Source: Bacillota bacterium (lineage in GTDB: Bacteria; Bacillota; Clostridia; Acetivibrionales; DSM-1351). Taken from it: a DNA stretch of 64,000 bases. Both the position numbers and the translations under genes were made by a program. Shown piece after piece: positions 8,496 through 17,311 of the stretch. The number at the start of each line of letters is the position of its first letter. Position 1 is the first letter of the stretch. The notes below the pieces were generated by a model, which had not been told where the DNA came from, searched no databases, and was given only the letters and a program-made list of their open reading frames with translations. The stretch is from assembly GCA_023416275.1 (NCBI GenBank), contig JAEZIB010000155.1, positions 1-64,000 on the forward strand. Reading direction: 5' to 3'.

Positions 8496-10073
8496 TTATT
8501 CGTAGTCATCAGTTAACCAATTACGCAACAATTGAGCAACAGCATCTGGTTTTTGCTTTACAAACTTCTCTAACTGCTTTTTAACTTCTGATCTTTCTTC
8601 CGTATCTATTTCAGGAACCGGATCTTGTCTCAAATCATTAATATTGTATTTTGGCGAAATCATCTCATCAACACCAGCGAAAACTGGCTCTGGCACTGTT
8701 TTTTTGCTTCTCTTCGGAATTGCAATAATAACTAATGCAATAAGCATTAATAGTAACAATACTAATAAACCATACTCTGATAATAAGCCTTTTATCATTT
8801 CAGCTGTCGTTGGGATTTCTTCGACATTTGGCTGTACCTTTAACTTTGTAACTGCAATATTTTCAACAGGTATGCCTGTCGCTTTACTTGCAAGATCCTG
8901 TACCTGCGCTATTAACTCATCTGTTAATTTTGCATCATCAGCAACTCTATTTCCATATAACAAAGTTACAGCAGCAGTGGTCTTTTCTGGAATAACTTCT
9001 CCCAATGATTTTTCACTTTGCTTTTCTAACTGATTATAGGTATAAGTCTCTTTAATATTTGACTTTTTATAGGATTCAGCATCAGTAGAACCATTCGGAT
9101 AGGTTGGTGTTGTTCCAGGATTTGCATCCATACCAATTGTTCCCCCCGAGGTCCCATTAGTGAGTTCCTCTTTGAGCTCATCTTTTGTCAAGACTGCTCC
9201 GGAATCCATATCATCTGGGTTTGAAATTTCTTTTGATGATTGAGTTAATGTGTCAAAATCGAGTATCGGGTTTACAACAACTCTAGCTGTATCAAAGCTA
9301 TCAAATTGTTGACCGTTGAGCACATTTCTAAGATTTTTTTCTAGATCTGTTTTTACTTTTAATTTCATTTCGTATTTTGTAGATGTTTTATCCATAGCAT
9401 CATCTGCTTCTGAATTTAAAGGATTACCTTCTTCATCTATAACAGTAACGTTTGAAGGATCTAGTCCCTCGACACTACTAGCAACGACTTTTACAATACT
9501 TTCAGCCTGTTTAGGAGTAATTTCTCCACTACGGGTAATGACTACAGACGCCTTAGCATCTTTATTACTGGTAGAATCTATAAACAAAGTATCTTCAGGT
9601 ACAGATATCGTTACACTTGCATCCTTAACATTTTGAATAAGCTTAAGCTGTCTGGCAATATCTGATTCATCAAGTTCTTGCCATATGTGCTTCTTATCAC
9701 TCTCAGTTGTATTTATTTTTATGTTACCAAGAGCATCCGCAAATGTTAACCCGTTTTTGGGGTAACCAGCAGTAGCCAATTCTAAGTGAGCATTATCGCT
9801 GTCTTTTACATCAACAACTATACCCGTTTTATTGTCAGTCAACTTGTATGCAATTCCTTTTTCGTTCAGTATCTTCTGCATTTCAGCAACATCTGTCGAA
9901 TTGGCATTTTCTATTACTGTAGTATATGTTGGTCTTGTTAGCATATATAAACCCAAACCAACAGCAACTGTAACAATACCCACCGTTATATATATTCTGA
10001 CTTTTTGAGATTTCTCCAAACCCTTCCAAAAGTCAATTATCGGTTTAAGTATATTAGATAAGAATTCTGGCAA
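8496..10073 (-). CDS. fliF: Flagellar MS-ring protein FliF
   Basis: The membrane ring protein on which the basal body is built. Two transmembrane helices (about residues 25-45 and 440-460) flank a long periplasmic-side region with ring-building motifs (ARQLKLIQNVKDASVTISVP). The C-terminal FliG-binding tail ends QLLRNWLTDDYE. The frame opens at GTG 10082, but the TTG at 10071-10073 lies 5 bp behind GGGGTGG and gives the common MPEFL start, so I prefer it; ~525 residues either way. The linker around residues 290-330 is Gly/Asn/Thr-rich and likely flexible. Confidence 0.93.
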   Translation of the reverse strand: MPEFLSNILKPIIDFWKGLEKSQKVRIYITVGIVTVAVGLGLYMLTRPTYTTVIENANSTDVAEMQKILNEKGIAYKLTDNKTGIVVDVKDSDNAHLELATAGYPKNGLTFADALGNIKINTTESDKKHIWQELDESDIARQLKLIQNVKDASVTISVPEDTLFIDSTSNKDAKASVVITRSGEITPKQAESIVKVVASSVEGLDPSNVTVIDEEGNPLNSEADDAMDKTSTKYEMKLKVKTDLEKNLRNVLNGQQFDSFDTARVVVNPILDFDTLTQSSKEISNPDDMDSGAVLTKDELKEELTNGTSGGTIGMDANPGTTPTYPNGSTDAESYKKSNIKETYTYNQLEKQSEKSLGEVIPEKTTAAVTLLYGNRVADDAKLTDELIAQVQDLASKATGIPVENIAVTKLKVQPNVEEIPTTAEMIKGLLSEYGLLVLLLLMLIALVIIAIPKRSKKTVPEPVFAGVDEMISPKYNINDLRQDPVPEIDTEERSEVKKQLEKFVKQKPDAVAQLLRNWLTDDYE

Positions 10074-10179
10074 AACTACCACCCCAATATTGTATTAATT
10101 TATCTTTAGTACAGTATTTAACCCCTTTGTCAATCATAACACTGTATTAAATAGTCAATTGCAAAAGCTCTGCTTTTTG

Positions 10180-10488
10180 CTATATCTGCATTCTCATAAT
10201 TTCTGTATATGCATCCACTATTTTATTTCGTATTGACATAGTGAATTGCAAAGCTATACTTGCTTTCTCACCAGCAATTAATACCTCTGGAATATTATCT
10301 GTTTTTCCTAATGCAAAATCTTCTTTCAATTGAGCTGACTGATTTTCCATGTCAGTAACCTTCATAAGAGCTGAGTTTAAATATTCACCAAAGCTAACCT
10401 CAGTCGAATTAGCCTTGTTAACATCACTACCTATTCCAATGTTGTCTGGTATTAACTGTTTTATCTGTGAAACGCCATCAATTGCCAT
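10180..10488 (-). CDS. fliE: Flagellar hook-basal body protein FliE
   Basis: About 102 residues from the ATG at 10486-10488, which has GGGAGGG as ribosome binding site; a longer frame to 10518 runs only through repeat sequence. FliE joins the MS ring to the rod. Signatures are SFGEYLNSALMKVTDMENQS and a C-terminal helix with ALQFTMSIRNKIVDAYTEIM, close to the family consensus. Unusually, the ribosome binding site belongs to a dispersed repeat block (10493-10521) also seen before trmFO and dprA. Confidence 0.95.
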   Translation of the reverse strand: MAIDGVSQIKQLIPDNIGIGSDVNKANSTEVSFGEYLNSALMKVTDMENQSAQLKEDFALGKTDNIPEVLIAGEKASIALQFTMSIRNKIVDAYTEIMRMQI

Positions 10489-10492
10489 AATA

Positions 10493-10521
10493 CCCTCCCA
10501 CGCCCCATTTAGGCACAAAAA
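10493..10521 (-). repeat. Ribosome-binding-site repeat block before fliE
   Basis: On the fliE strand this reads TTTTTGTGCCTAAATGGGG followed by CGTGGGAGGG, five bases before the ATG. The same block, with few changes, lies directly before trmFO (12904-12933), and shorter relatives lie before dprA, trkA and the DJ-1-like gene. A short GCC/GGC pairing can form ahead of the purine-rich ribosome binding site. Between flgC and this block a degenerate AGCTT...AAGCT hairpin (about 10559-10585) may be the remains of the composite element described at 18437-18688. Confidence 0.7.
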
Positions 10522-10649
10522 TGATGAAACTATAAGTGCAGAGCCTGTGCTTCGCTGAGCTTAAACCACTCTCTTTCAAGCTAACCCAATATCCTCTATA
10601 TGCAATATTAGCTTCATTAATAAGGGCTAAGTATAACAAATTCTAATAT

Positions 10650-11087
10650 TTACTTACCTATTTCTAATGCTTTCATTGCCATAGATTTTGTAGCATTTAT
10701 TGAAGTAACATTAGCTTCGTATGATCTTGTTGCTGATATCATATTCACCATTTCTGTAACAACATCTACATTTGGCATATTTACATAACCATCTTCATCA
10801 GCGTCAGGATGACCAGGATCATATACCTTTTTAAATTCTGAAGTATCCTCGACAATTTTTGTTACTCGGACACCTTGGCCATTTGACAATTTGTCACTGG
10901 CAGTCGCCAATACATCAGAAAATGAACCTGCACGCTCCTCAAATAATACATCTTTTCTTCTATAAGGAGTCCCATCCTCTGTTCTAGTTGTGTTTACATT
11001 TGCAATGTTTTGAGAAATAATATCCATTCTAACTCTTTGGGCAGTTAATCCTGAAGCCCCGATATCAAGTGAACCAAAGAAACCCAT
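10650..11087 (-). CDS. flgC: Flagellar basal-body rod protein FlgC
   Basis: A 145-residue proximal rod protein. The N-terminal LDIGASGLTAQRVRMDIISQ and NIANVNTTRTEDG, and the C-terminal PNVDVVTEMVNMISATRSYE, are textbook FlgC signatures. It lies 6 bp downstream of flgB and is exported by the flagellar type III apparatus. Length is as in Bacillus FlgC (~150). No oddities. Confidence 0.96.
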   Translation of the reverse strand: MGFFGSLDIGASGLTAQRVRMDIISQNIANVNTTRTEDGTPYRRKDVLFEERAGSFSDVLATASDKLSNGQGVRVTKIVEDTSEFKKVYDPGHPDADEDGYVNMPNVDVVTEMVNMISATRSYEANVTSINATKSMAMKALEIGK

Positions 11088-11093
11088 TATTTA

Positions 11094-11471
11094 TCATTTC
11101 CCTTCTCTAATAACATTTTTTATTTTACTGAAGTTACTATTTATTAGCTGTACCAAAGCATTATATTTTATTGTGTTTTTCGCTAAATAAGACATTTCAC
11201 TGTCAATATCAACATTGTTTCCATCAATACGCATTTTGTTATCTGAGTTGTCCTCTATAATAGTAGGCTGAATATCATCCTCACTATTCATATTAGCTCT
11301 ATTTAACGAATCAGCAAAATATTGTTCAAATGCAACATCTTTTCTCTTATAGTTCGGAGTGTCTACATTTGCTATGTTCTGTGAAATAGTATCATTTCTA
11401 GCTAGAGATGCATTAAGTGCCTTCTCCATTATATTACTCTTTCCATATAACCCCTGAATCAAATCAATCAC
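11094..11471 (-). CDS. flgB: Flagellar basal-body rod protein FlgB
   Basis: A 125-residue proximal rod protein and the first gene of the flagellar operon here. Signatures: ALNASLARNDTISQNIANVDTPNYKRKDV at the N-terminus (seen around residues 17-45) and NNVDIDSEMSYLAKNTIKYNALV near the C-terminus. The frame opens at GTG 11471, only a base after AGGAG; a TTG three codons on is an alternative start. The 114 bp upstream are AT-rich and contain TGCTAAAAT, a possible extended -10, but no convincing -35. Confidence 0.94.
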   Translation of the reverse strand: MIDLIQGLYGKSNIMEKALNASLARNDTISQNIANVDTPNYKRKDVAFEQYFADSLNRANMNSEDDIQPTIIEDNSDNKMRIDGNNVDIDSEMSYLAKNTIKYNALVQLINSNFSKIKNVIREGK

Positions 11472-11585
11472 GCTCCTACAAGATGTAAATGTGCAAACAC
11501 ATATTATTAGATAAATTTTAGCATACTAAAAATAAAAAAACAACAAATTAAGTTGATAATAGGCGATAATAGGACTAATTACTCA

Positions 11586-12899
11586 CTATTTTTCATAATA
11601 ATTGTAAATTTGTTCCACTAGTTCTAGAGATTTTTGTGCTATTTGAGAATTTCTTTTCCTTTTATCTCTAATACTGGTATCAGCGCCAATGAATAAACCA
11701 AAATTAACATTCATAGGTTGGAAATTTTTCACGCTGGAATCAGAAATATAATGGCTTAAAGCGCCAATAGAAGTATTAGCTGGAAAAACCAGATTTCCCT
11801 TATTAAGGCATTTGGAGCAAGCATTTATTCCTGCAACAAAACCTGAAGCTGTTGATTCGATATAACCTTCTACTCCTGTAATTTGACCAGCAAAATAAAT
11901 AGAATCACTGTTTATCAATTTATATGTGTTATCTAATAGTTTGGGTGAATTTATATAAGTATTTCTATGCATAACGCCATATCTTACAAATTCAGCATTT
12001 TCCAAACCTGGAATTAGACTAAAAACTCTTTTTTGCTCTGGCCATTTCAAATGAGTTTGAAATCCTACTATATTATATAGTGTAGCATTTTTATTATCCT
12101 GTCTAAGTTGTACTACTGCATAAGGCTTTACATCTGATCTAGGATCCATCAATCCTACAGGCTTTAGTGGACCATACCTCATAGTATCTTTTCCTCTACT
12201 TGCCATGCTTTCTATAGGCATGCAGCCCTCAAAAACCATATTCTTTTCAAACTCCTTTACCTCTGCCAACTCAGCATTAATTAAGGCATTATAGAATATT
12301 TCATACTCTTCTCTGTTCATAGGACAATTAATGTAATCCTCTGATCCTTTTCCATATCTAGCTGCCTTGAAAGCCTTATCCATATTAATAGAATCAAACG
12401 CAACAATTGGAGCAGCCGCATCAAAAAAGTGAAGATAGTCTTCTCCAATAAGCTGCCTTATATGATTAAACATAGCTTCAGAAGTTAATGGCCCTGTAGC
12501 AATTATAGTAATATTATCATCCGGTAATCTCTCTTGTTCTCCATAAATAATTTCTATATTCTCTATATTTTTTATAGTATTAGTAATATATTCTGAGAAG
12601 CCTTCTCTATCAACTGCTAATGCCCCGCCTGCCGGAACCCTTGTTGCATCTGCTGCCTTTAATATTAAAGAATCCATTAATCGCAGCTCTTCTTTTAATA
12701 GACCTACTGCATTTTCTAATTGATCTGATCTTAGTGAATTGCTGCAAACCAACTCTGCAAAATTTTCAGAATGATGTGCAGGGGAATATTTATGAGGCTT
12801 CATTTCAAATAACTTAACATTTATTCCTCTTTTGGCAATTTGATACGCTGCCTCACATCCTGCTAGTCCTGCTCCAATTACATTTATTGTTTTACTCAT
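11586..12899 (-). CDS. trmFO: tRNA (uracil-5-)-methyltransferase TrmFO, folate-dependent
   Basis: About 437 residues from the ATG at 12897-12899. The FAD-binding Rossmann start NVIGAGLAGCEAAYQIAKRG, the CSNSLRSDQLENAVGLLKEE segment and the C-terminal region GQITGVEGYIESTASG identify TrmFO (formerly Gid), which makes m5U54 in the T-loop of tRNAs from methylene-tetrahydrofolate. The longer frame to 12929 translates the upstream repeat block and has no ribosome binding site of its own, so the shorter start is preferred. Placed between topA and flgB as in Bacillus, but without xerC, hslVU or codY. Confidence 0.96.
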   Translation of the reverse strand: MSKTINVIGAGLAGCEAAYQIAKRGINVKLFEMKPHKYSPAHHSENFAELVCSNSLRSDQLENAVGLLKEELRLMDSLILKAADATRVPAGGALAVDREGFSEYITNTIKNIENIEIIYGEQERLPDDNITIIATGPLTSEAMFNHIRQLIGEDYLHFFDAAAPIVAFDSINMDKAFKAARYGKGSEDYINCPMNREEYEIFYNALINAELAEVKEFEKNMVFEGCMPIESMASRGKDTMRYGPLKPVGLMDPRSDVKPYAVVQLRQDNKNATLYNIVGFQTHLKWPEQKRVFSLIPGLENAEFVRYGVMHRNTYINSPKLLDNTYKLINSDSIYFAGQITGVEGYIESTASGFVAGINACSKCLNKGNLVFPANTSIGALSHYISDSSVKNFQPMNVNFGLFIGADTSIRDKRKRNSQIAQKSLELVEQIYNYYEK

Positions 12900-12903
12900 G
12901 CAA

Positions 12904-12933
12904 ACCTCCCACGTCCTATTTAGGCACAAAAAT
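12904..12933 (-). repeat. Ribosome-binding-site repeat block before trmFO
   Basis: Near-copy of the block before fliE: on the gene strand TTTTTGTGCCTAAATAGG followed by ACGTGGGAGGT, four bases before the trmFO ATG. Only a few positions differ from the fliE copy, although the genes are unrelated. The remaining topA-trmFO gap (12934-13291) holds a hairpin and no convincing gene. Confidence 0.7.
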
Positions 12934-13090
12934 TTGTTAAAGACTTTATTGAAGAACCTATGTGTTTTTTCCCATCAAATTGTAAGCTGTAAAGAAAGCT
13001 TATACAACAAAGGTCTTCTTTATTAATAATTTTATCTTAAATACACTTGCTGAATTTTTTAAAAGAATACAACTTTCGCAGGGTAAAAAA

Positions 13091-13138
13091 CCATCTATAA
13101 TTCTCCTGTACCGTAGAATTTTTATGTGCGATGGTTGA
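13091..13138 (-). other. Two-part hairpin in the topA-trmFO gap
   Basis: AACCATC (about 13091) pairs with GATGGTT (about 13131) and, inside, AATTCT pairs with AGAATT. The structure has no U-tract and so is not an obvious terminator. The rest of the 390 bp gap is AT-rich; a 26-codon frame on the minus strand (about 13260-13180) has only a weak AGGA site and no recognisable product. Confidence 0.35.
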
Positions 13139-13291
13139 TTAAGAAGTATTAGAGTTTTAACAAAAGTAAACCGAAAGCCTATTGTGCACTTCCGGTTTTA
13201 ATCTTATCTATTTCAATTACTTCACCTATTTTGCTCCCATTTTCTAATGCTTTGCCCATTACTGAATATTCCTATTTAATTTATTATATAC

Positions 13292-15676
13292 TTATGCCTT
13301 TTTACTAGTTGTAGTTTTCTTTTTAACTGTTGATTTCTTCTTTGCTGCAGTTTCTTTTTTATCTGCTGTTTTCTTCTTTGCTGTAGTTTCTTTTTTATCT
13401 ACTGTTTTCTTATTTGCTGTAGCTTCCTTTTTTACTGCAGTTTTCTTTTTTACTGTAGTTTCATTTTTATCTGCTGTTTTCTTCTTTGCTGCAGCTTCTT
13501 TTTTTACTGCAGTTTTATTCTTGACTGAAGAGTCCTTTTTTGCAGCGGCTTTCCTCTTTGTTGCAGCTTCTTTCTCTGATGCTGCTTCCTTCTTTATTGC
13601 AGAATCGGCATTAGTACTGCAGTTCTCATTACTGCAATATAATGTTATTTTTTTACCTGAAGATTTTTGAAGCATAAAAGCTCCACAGGTGGAGCAAATT
13701 TCATTACTAGGCATATCCCAACTCATAAACGTACATTCTGGATTTTTCTCACAACCTATATACTTTCTGCCTTTTCTTGTCTTTTTTATTAGCACCTTTC
13801 CCTGGCATAAAGGGCATAGCACACCCGCATCCTCAACAATGGCTTTTGTGTTTCTGCACTCCGGAAATCCTGGACAAGCCAAAAATTTGCCGAATCTTCC
13901 CTGTTTGACAACCATTAATCTACCACATTTTTCACACGGTATGTCAGAAACCTCTACAGGTAGTTCTACATTTCCAATGCTTTCCTCAGCTTCATTTAAC
14001 ACTGTCTTAAAAGGACTATAAAACTCTTCTAATACTTCCTTCCATGCCTTTTCTCCCTCTGCAACAGCATCAAGCTTATCCTCCATCTGTGCAGTAAATT
14101 CTGCATTAACAATGTCTTTAAAATGTTTTACCATTATTTCATTGACTATCTTACCTAATTCAGTAGGTATCAAGCATTTTTTATCTTTAATTACATATCC
14201 CCTTGATAAAATAGTAGATATTGTTGGTGCATAAGTACTAGGTCTACCAATACCTCTCTCTTCAAGTGATTTTACTAATGTTGCCTCTGTATACCGAGGA
14301 GGCGGTTGAGTAAAATGCTGTTTTGGCAAGTTGCCTTTCAATATTAGTTCATCACCTTCAAATAACGGAGGAAGATTATTAGCTTCATCATCTGACTCTT
14401 CATCCTTACCCTCTATATATAAAACCATAAATCCTGGAAATTTAATCTTTGAACCACTGGCTTTGAATAAATAATCTCCAACAGAAATATCTGCATTAAC
14501 AGTATCATAAACTGCTGATGACATTTGGCTGGCAATAAACCTGCTCCAAATAAGCTTGTAAACTTTATATTGTTCAGATGTTAATGAATCCTTAATATCA
14601 TCTGGAGCCAAATCTACATAAGATGGACGTATAGCTTCATGTGCATCCTGCGATGCCGATTTGTTTTTGTAAACCTTAGGAACCTCTGGAATATATTCTT
14701 TTCCGTATTTTGTGTTTATATAATTTCTAGCTTCATTTTGAGCTTCCTCAGATATTCTAGTTGAATCAGTTCTCATATATGTTATAAGTCCAACTGAACC
14801 ACGACCTTTTATATCAACACCTTCATACAGACGTTGTGCAACCATCATTGTTTTCTTGGTAGTAAATCCCAATTTTCTTGACGCTTCTTGTTGCAAGGTA
14901 CTAGTGATAAAAGGTGCTGCTGCTGCTCTTTTCTTTTCCTGCTCCTTGACCTTTTGCACTATATATTTGCTTTTGGCTATTTCGTCTAAAATAGCATTAA
15001 CCTGTTCACCATTTGTCAGTTCAATTTTCTCTTTTTTGGTTCCATAAAACTTAGCCTCAAAAGCGGGACTTGTTTTCGGTTTTTCCAAATTAGAAACTAT
15101 TGACCAATATTCCTCGGGTGTAAATTCCTCTATTTCTTTCTCTCTATCACAAATCATTTTTGTTGCAACAGATTGAACCCTGCCGGCACTCAGCCCCTTT
15201 TTCACTTTTTTCCAAAGCAAAGGACTTATTTTATAGCCTACTATCCTATCTAAGACTCTCCTTGCCTGCTGTGCATCAACAAGATTTGTATCTATTTCTC
15301 TTGGCTGCTTTAATGCATTTTTTACAGCATTTTGAGTTATTTCATTAAATGAAACCCTACATTTCTGTCCTTCATCTATATTTAAAATATGGGCTAAATG
15401 CCAAGATATTGCCTCTCCCTCTCGGTCAGGGTCAGTTGCAAGATAAATTTTCTTTGCAGACTTTGCTTCCTTCTTAAGTTTTGAAATAACATCACCTTTT
15501 CCCCGAATAGTGATGTATTTAGGCTCAAAATTATTTTCAATATCCACACCAATCTGACTTTTAGGTAAATCTCTAATATGTCCGATAGACGCTTCAACCT
15601 TATAACCCTTGCCTAAAAACTTTCCAATTGATTTTACTTTTCCAGGAGACTCCACAATAACCAGGTTATCAGCCAT
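13292..15676 (-). CDS. topA: DNA topoisomerase I with Lys/Ala-rich C-terminal tail
   Basis: A 794-residue type IA topoisomerase that relaxes negative supercoils. Toprim domain residues are visible (VIVESPGK near residue 6; TDPDREGE at 81-88), and the active-site tyrosine is Tyr300 in GLITYMRTDST. Three Cys4 zinc-ribbon modules follow (CEKCGRLM; CPLCQGK; CSTCGAF). After the last zinc module about 90 residues form an imperfect repeat of Lys, Ala, Thr and Glu (units like KKKTADKKET), resembling histone H1-type tails. Such tails occur on some actinobacterial TopA proteins and aid DNA binding; here it is longer than I would expect for a clostridial enzyme. The ATG has a GGAGG site. Downstream gene is trmFO. 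Confidence 0.96.
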   Translation of the reverse strand: MADNLVIVESPGKVKSIGKFLGKGYKVEASIGHIRDLPKSQIGVDIENNFEPKYITIRGKGDVISKLKKEAKSAKKIYLATDPDREGEAISWHLAHILNIDEGQKCRVSFNEITQNAVKNALKQPREIDTNLVDAQQARRVLDRIVGYKISPLLWKKVKKGLSAGRVQSVATKMICDREKEIEEFTPEEYWSIVSNLEKPKTSPAFEAKFYGTKKEKIELTNGEQVNAILDEIAKSKYIVQKVKEQEKKRAAAAPFITSTLQQEASRKLGFTTKKTMMVAQRLYEGVDIKGRGSVGLITYMRTDSTRISEEAQNEARNYINTKYGKEYIPEVPKVYKNKSASQDAHEAIRPSYVDLAPDDIKDSLTSEQYKVYKLIWSRFIASQMSSAVYDTVNADISVGDYLFKASGSKIKFPGFMVLYIEGKDEESDDEANNLPPLFEGDELILKGNLPKQHFTQPPPRYTEATLVKSLEERGIGRPSTYAPTISTILSRGYVIKDKKCLIPTELGKIVNEIMVKHFKDIVNAEFTAQMEDKLDAVAEGEKAWKEVLEEFYSPFKTVLNEAEESIGNVELPVEVSDIPCEKCGRLMVVKQGRFGKFLACPGFPECRNTKAIVEDAGVLCPLCQGKVLIKKTRKGRKYIGCEKNPECTFMSWDMPSNEICSTCGAFMLQKSSGKKITLYCSNENCSTNADSAIKKEAASEKEAATKRKAAAKKDSSVKNKTAVKKEAAAKKKTADKNETTVKKKTAVKKEATANKKTVDKKETTAKKKTADKKETAAKKKSTVKKKTTTSKKA

Positions 15677-15975
15677 TTTTTTCCTCCGTGTATAAATTCT
15701 TATATTAATTTATTAAAAAATATTAATCAAAATATTTATTAAATACTTATTTATTAATTTTGTTAAACAACTACTAATTTAAACTGGATTTTATAATCTG
15801 TCAACCTTACATTAATAATTCTATATAAAATATAGTAAATTATTCTGTATTTTTACTTTTTTGGTTATAGTATCAAATTGATAATACACTACCATTAATC
15901 GTATACTAGCCTTACTATATTTATACTTCATTTTTAAATTTTTTAAGAATTCATCCTAAAGTAATTGTATTTTTT

Positions 15976-16956
15976 CTAAACAAGTTTGTAGCATAATCTC
16001 TCTAGATAACCATTTCTTTGCCAATCATCTATTAATCTTTGTCCTAACAACATTAATTCCTGTATATTTTTATCACTAGCATCATCAATTGCGTCCTTTC
16101 CCAGTTGTTCAAGACTGGTTTGTATACGGTAATAATTATTCCGTTTTAATAAATGTCTCAATTGATAATCAACGGTATCACTCTCTCCATCAAATATAGT
16201 ATCCAAAATTGGTTTAGCCCACTTTGCTAAACCCCAGTCTTTTGCTTTATCATATGGTATACTTTTAGACATCTCTCCAGTGCCTAAAGACACCATCATA
16301 ATATCATCTATGTCTTTATATATTACTTTAGCATCTGCAAATGCGCACATAGCAGGGTTATTTGCAAATACTCCACCGTCAATCAAGCTATAATACCCTT
16401 CGTTATCATTATCGATTTCTAACTTAAAAGGCTCAAAGTATGTGGGCGCTGCAGAAGTAGCTCTTGCAACTTGCCACATATAAAAATCATGATTTCTCTC
16501 ATTTTTGTTTTGCGCATGCCAACTCTTAAAAAAGAATGGTCTTCTAAGTCCTAATTCATAGGAAGGTATCAAAACATGAGTTAAACAATCTGATAGTCTC
16601 GAAGTACCTAAATACTTATTTAAAAGAGACTCTATACCTTTAGAACTGTACTTTTCATCAAATAAGCCATTAAAGGAAGTTATCCTGTGTAATATATCTG
16701 ACGAAAAAATTTTTTTGCCATTTTCTATATACATATTTACAATATCTTGTGCGCTATATGCAGGAATATCTTGATTATTATTTGATGGCTTAGTTAGAAA
16801 AAGAGCTATTATGCCACCTGTTGAAGTACCAGAAATAACATCAAATAATTTGCATGTAGGTTTTGATGTCATTTCCTCTATTTTAGCTAGTACCATTGCA
16901 GGAATTATTCCTCTGATTCCTCCGCCATCAATTGATAAAATTTTCACTTTATTCAC
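15976..16956 (-). CDS. Patatin-like phospholipase
   Basis: A 326-residue patatin-family lipid acyl hydrolase. The oxyanion motif GGGIRG (residues 10-15), the nucleophile elbow GTSTGG and the catalytic Asp in DGGVFANNP are all present, so the Ser-Asp dyad looks intact. No signal peptide or membrane helix, so cytoplasmic. The overall layout resembles the stand-alone bacterial patatins and the CapV effectors of CBASS antiphage systems, but no cyclic-oligonucleotide synthase or other CBASS gene is near. It sits between dprA and topA with ~300-350 bp AT-rich gaps on both sides, as expected for an inserted gene. Start is GTG behind AAGAGGT. Substrate unknown. Confidence 0.88.
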   Translation of the reverse strand: MNKVKILSIDGGGIRGIIPAMVLAKIEEMTSKPTCKLFDVISGTSTGGIIALFLTKPSNNNQDIPAYSAQDIVNMYIENGKKIFSSDILHRITSFNGLFDEKYSSKGIESLLNKYLGTSRLSDCLTHVLIPSYELGLRRPFFFKSWHAQNKNERNHDFYMWQVARATSAAPTYFEPFKLEIDNDNEGYYSLIDGGVFANNPAMCAFADAKVIYKDIDDIMMVSLGTGEMSKSIPYDKAKDWGLAKWAKPILDTIFDGESDTVDYQLRHLLKRNNYYRIQTSLEQLGKDAIDDASDKNIQELMLLGQRLIDDWQRNGYLERLCYKLV

Positions 16957-17311
16957 ATTGTACCTCTTAAAAAGATAATTTTGTCATTAATTTTACCATT
17001 AATGACAATAATAAGAAAGATATTTTTAAAAATTATGATGATTTTTTTACAAAATACTGCATTTTTATTGACCGATAGTCAACATAATAACAATTTACAT
17101 CTCATCAGTTCCAATTTGTATTGGTATTTTACTATCTCAATTCAATATATGAAGTCTCATTTATAAAGTTGTATTTTTATTTTGATAGTTGAAATTTATA
17201 GTAGGGCTTTTGCTGAACGGATAAGAACAATAAATTGAAAATTATAAAGGTACAATTAAATGGTACAGCCTGTATTTAATCAAGAGTATCTATTTAACAT
17301 TTTGAGCTTTG
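16957..17311 (+). other. AT-rich gap, no gene seen
   Basis: 355 bp between dprA and the patatin gene. Very AT-rich on both strands, no frame of useful length and no clear hairpin or promoter that I can support. Confidence 0.5.

Noticed and set aside
13180..13262. 26-codon frame upstream of trmFO on the minus strand (starts MGKALENGSK)
   Set aside because: Weak ribosome binding site, too short to test by composition, no recognisable family.
15976..16956. CBASS antiphage operon
   Set aside because: Only a patatin-like gene is present. No CD-NTase, CapH/CapP, Cap2/Cap3 or other partner lies within 10 kb on either side.
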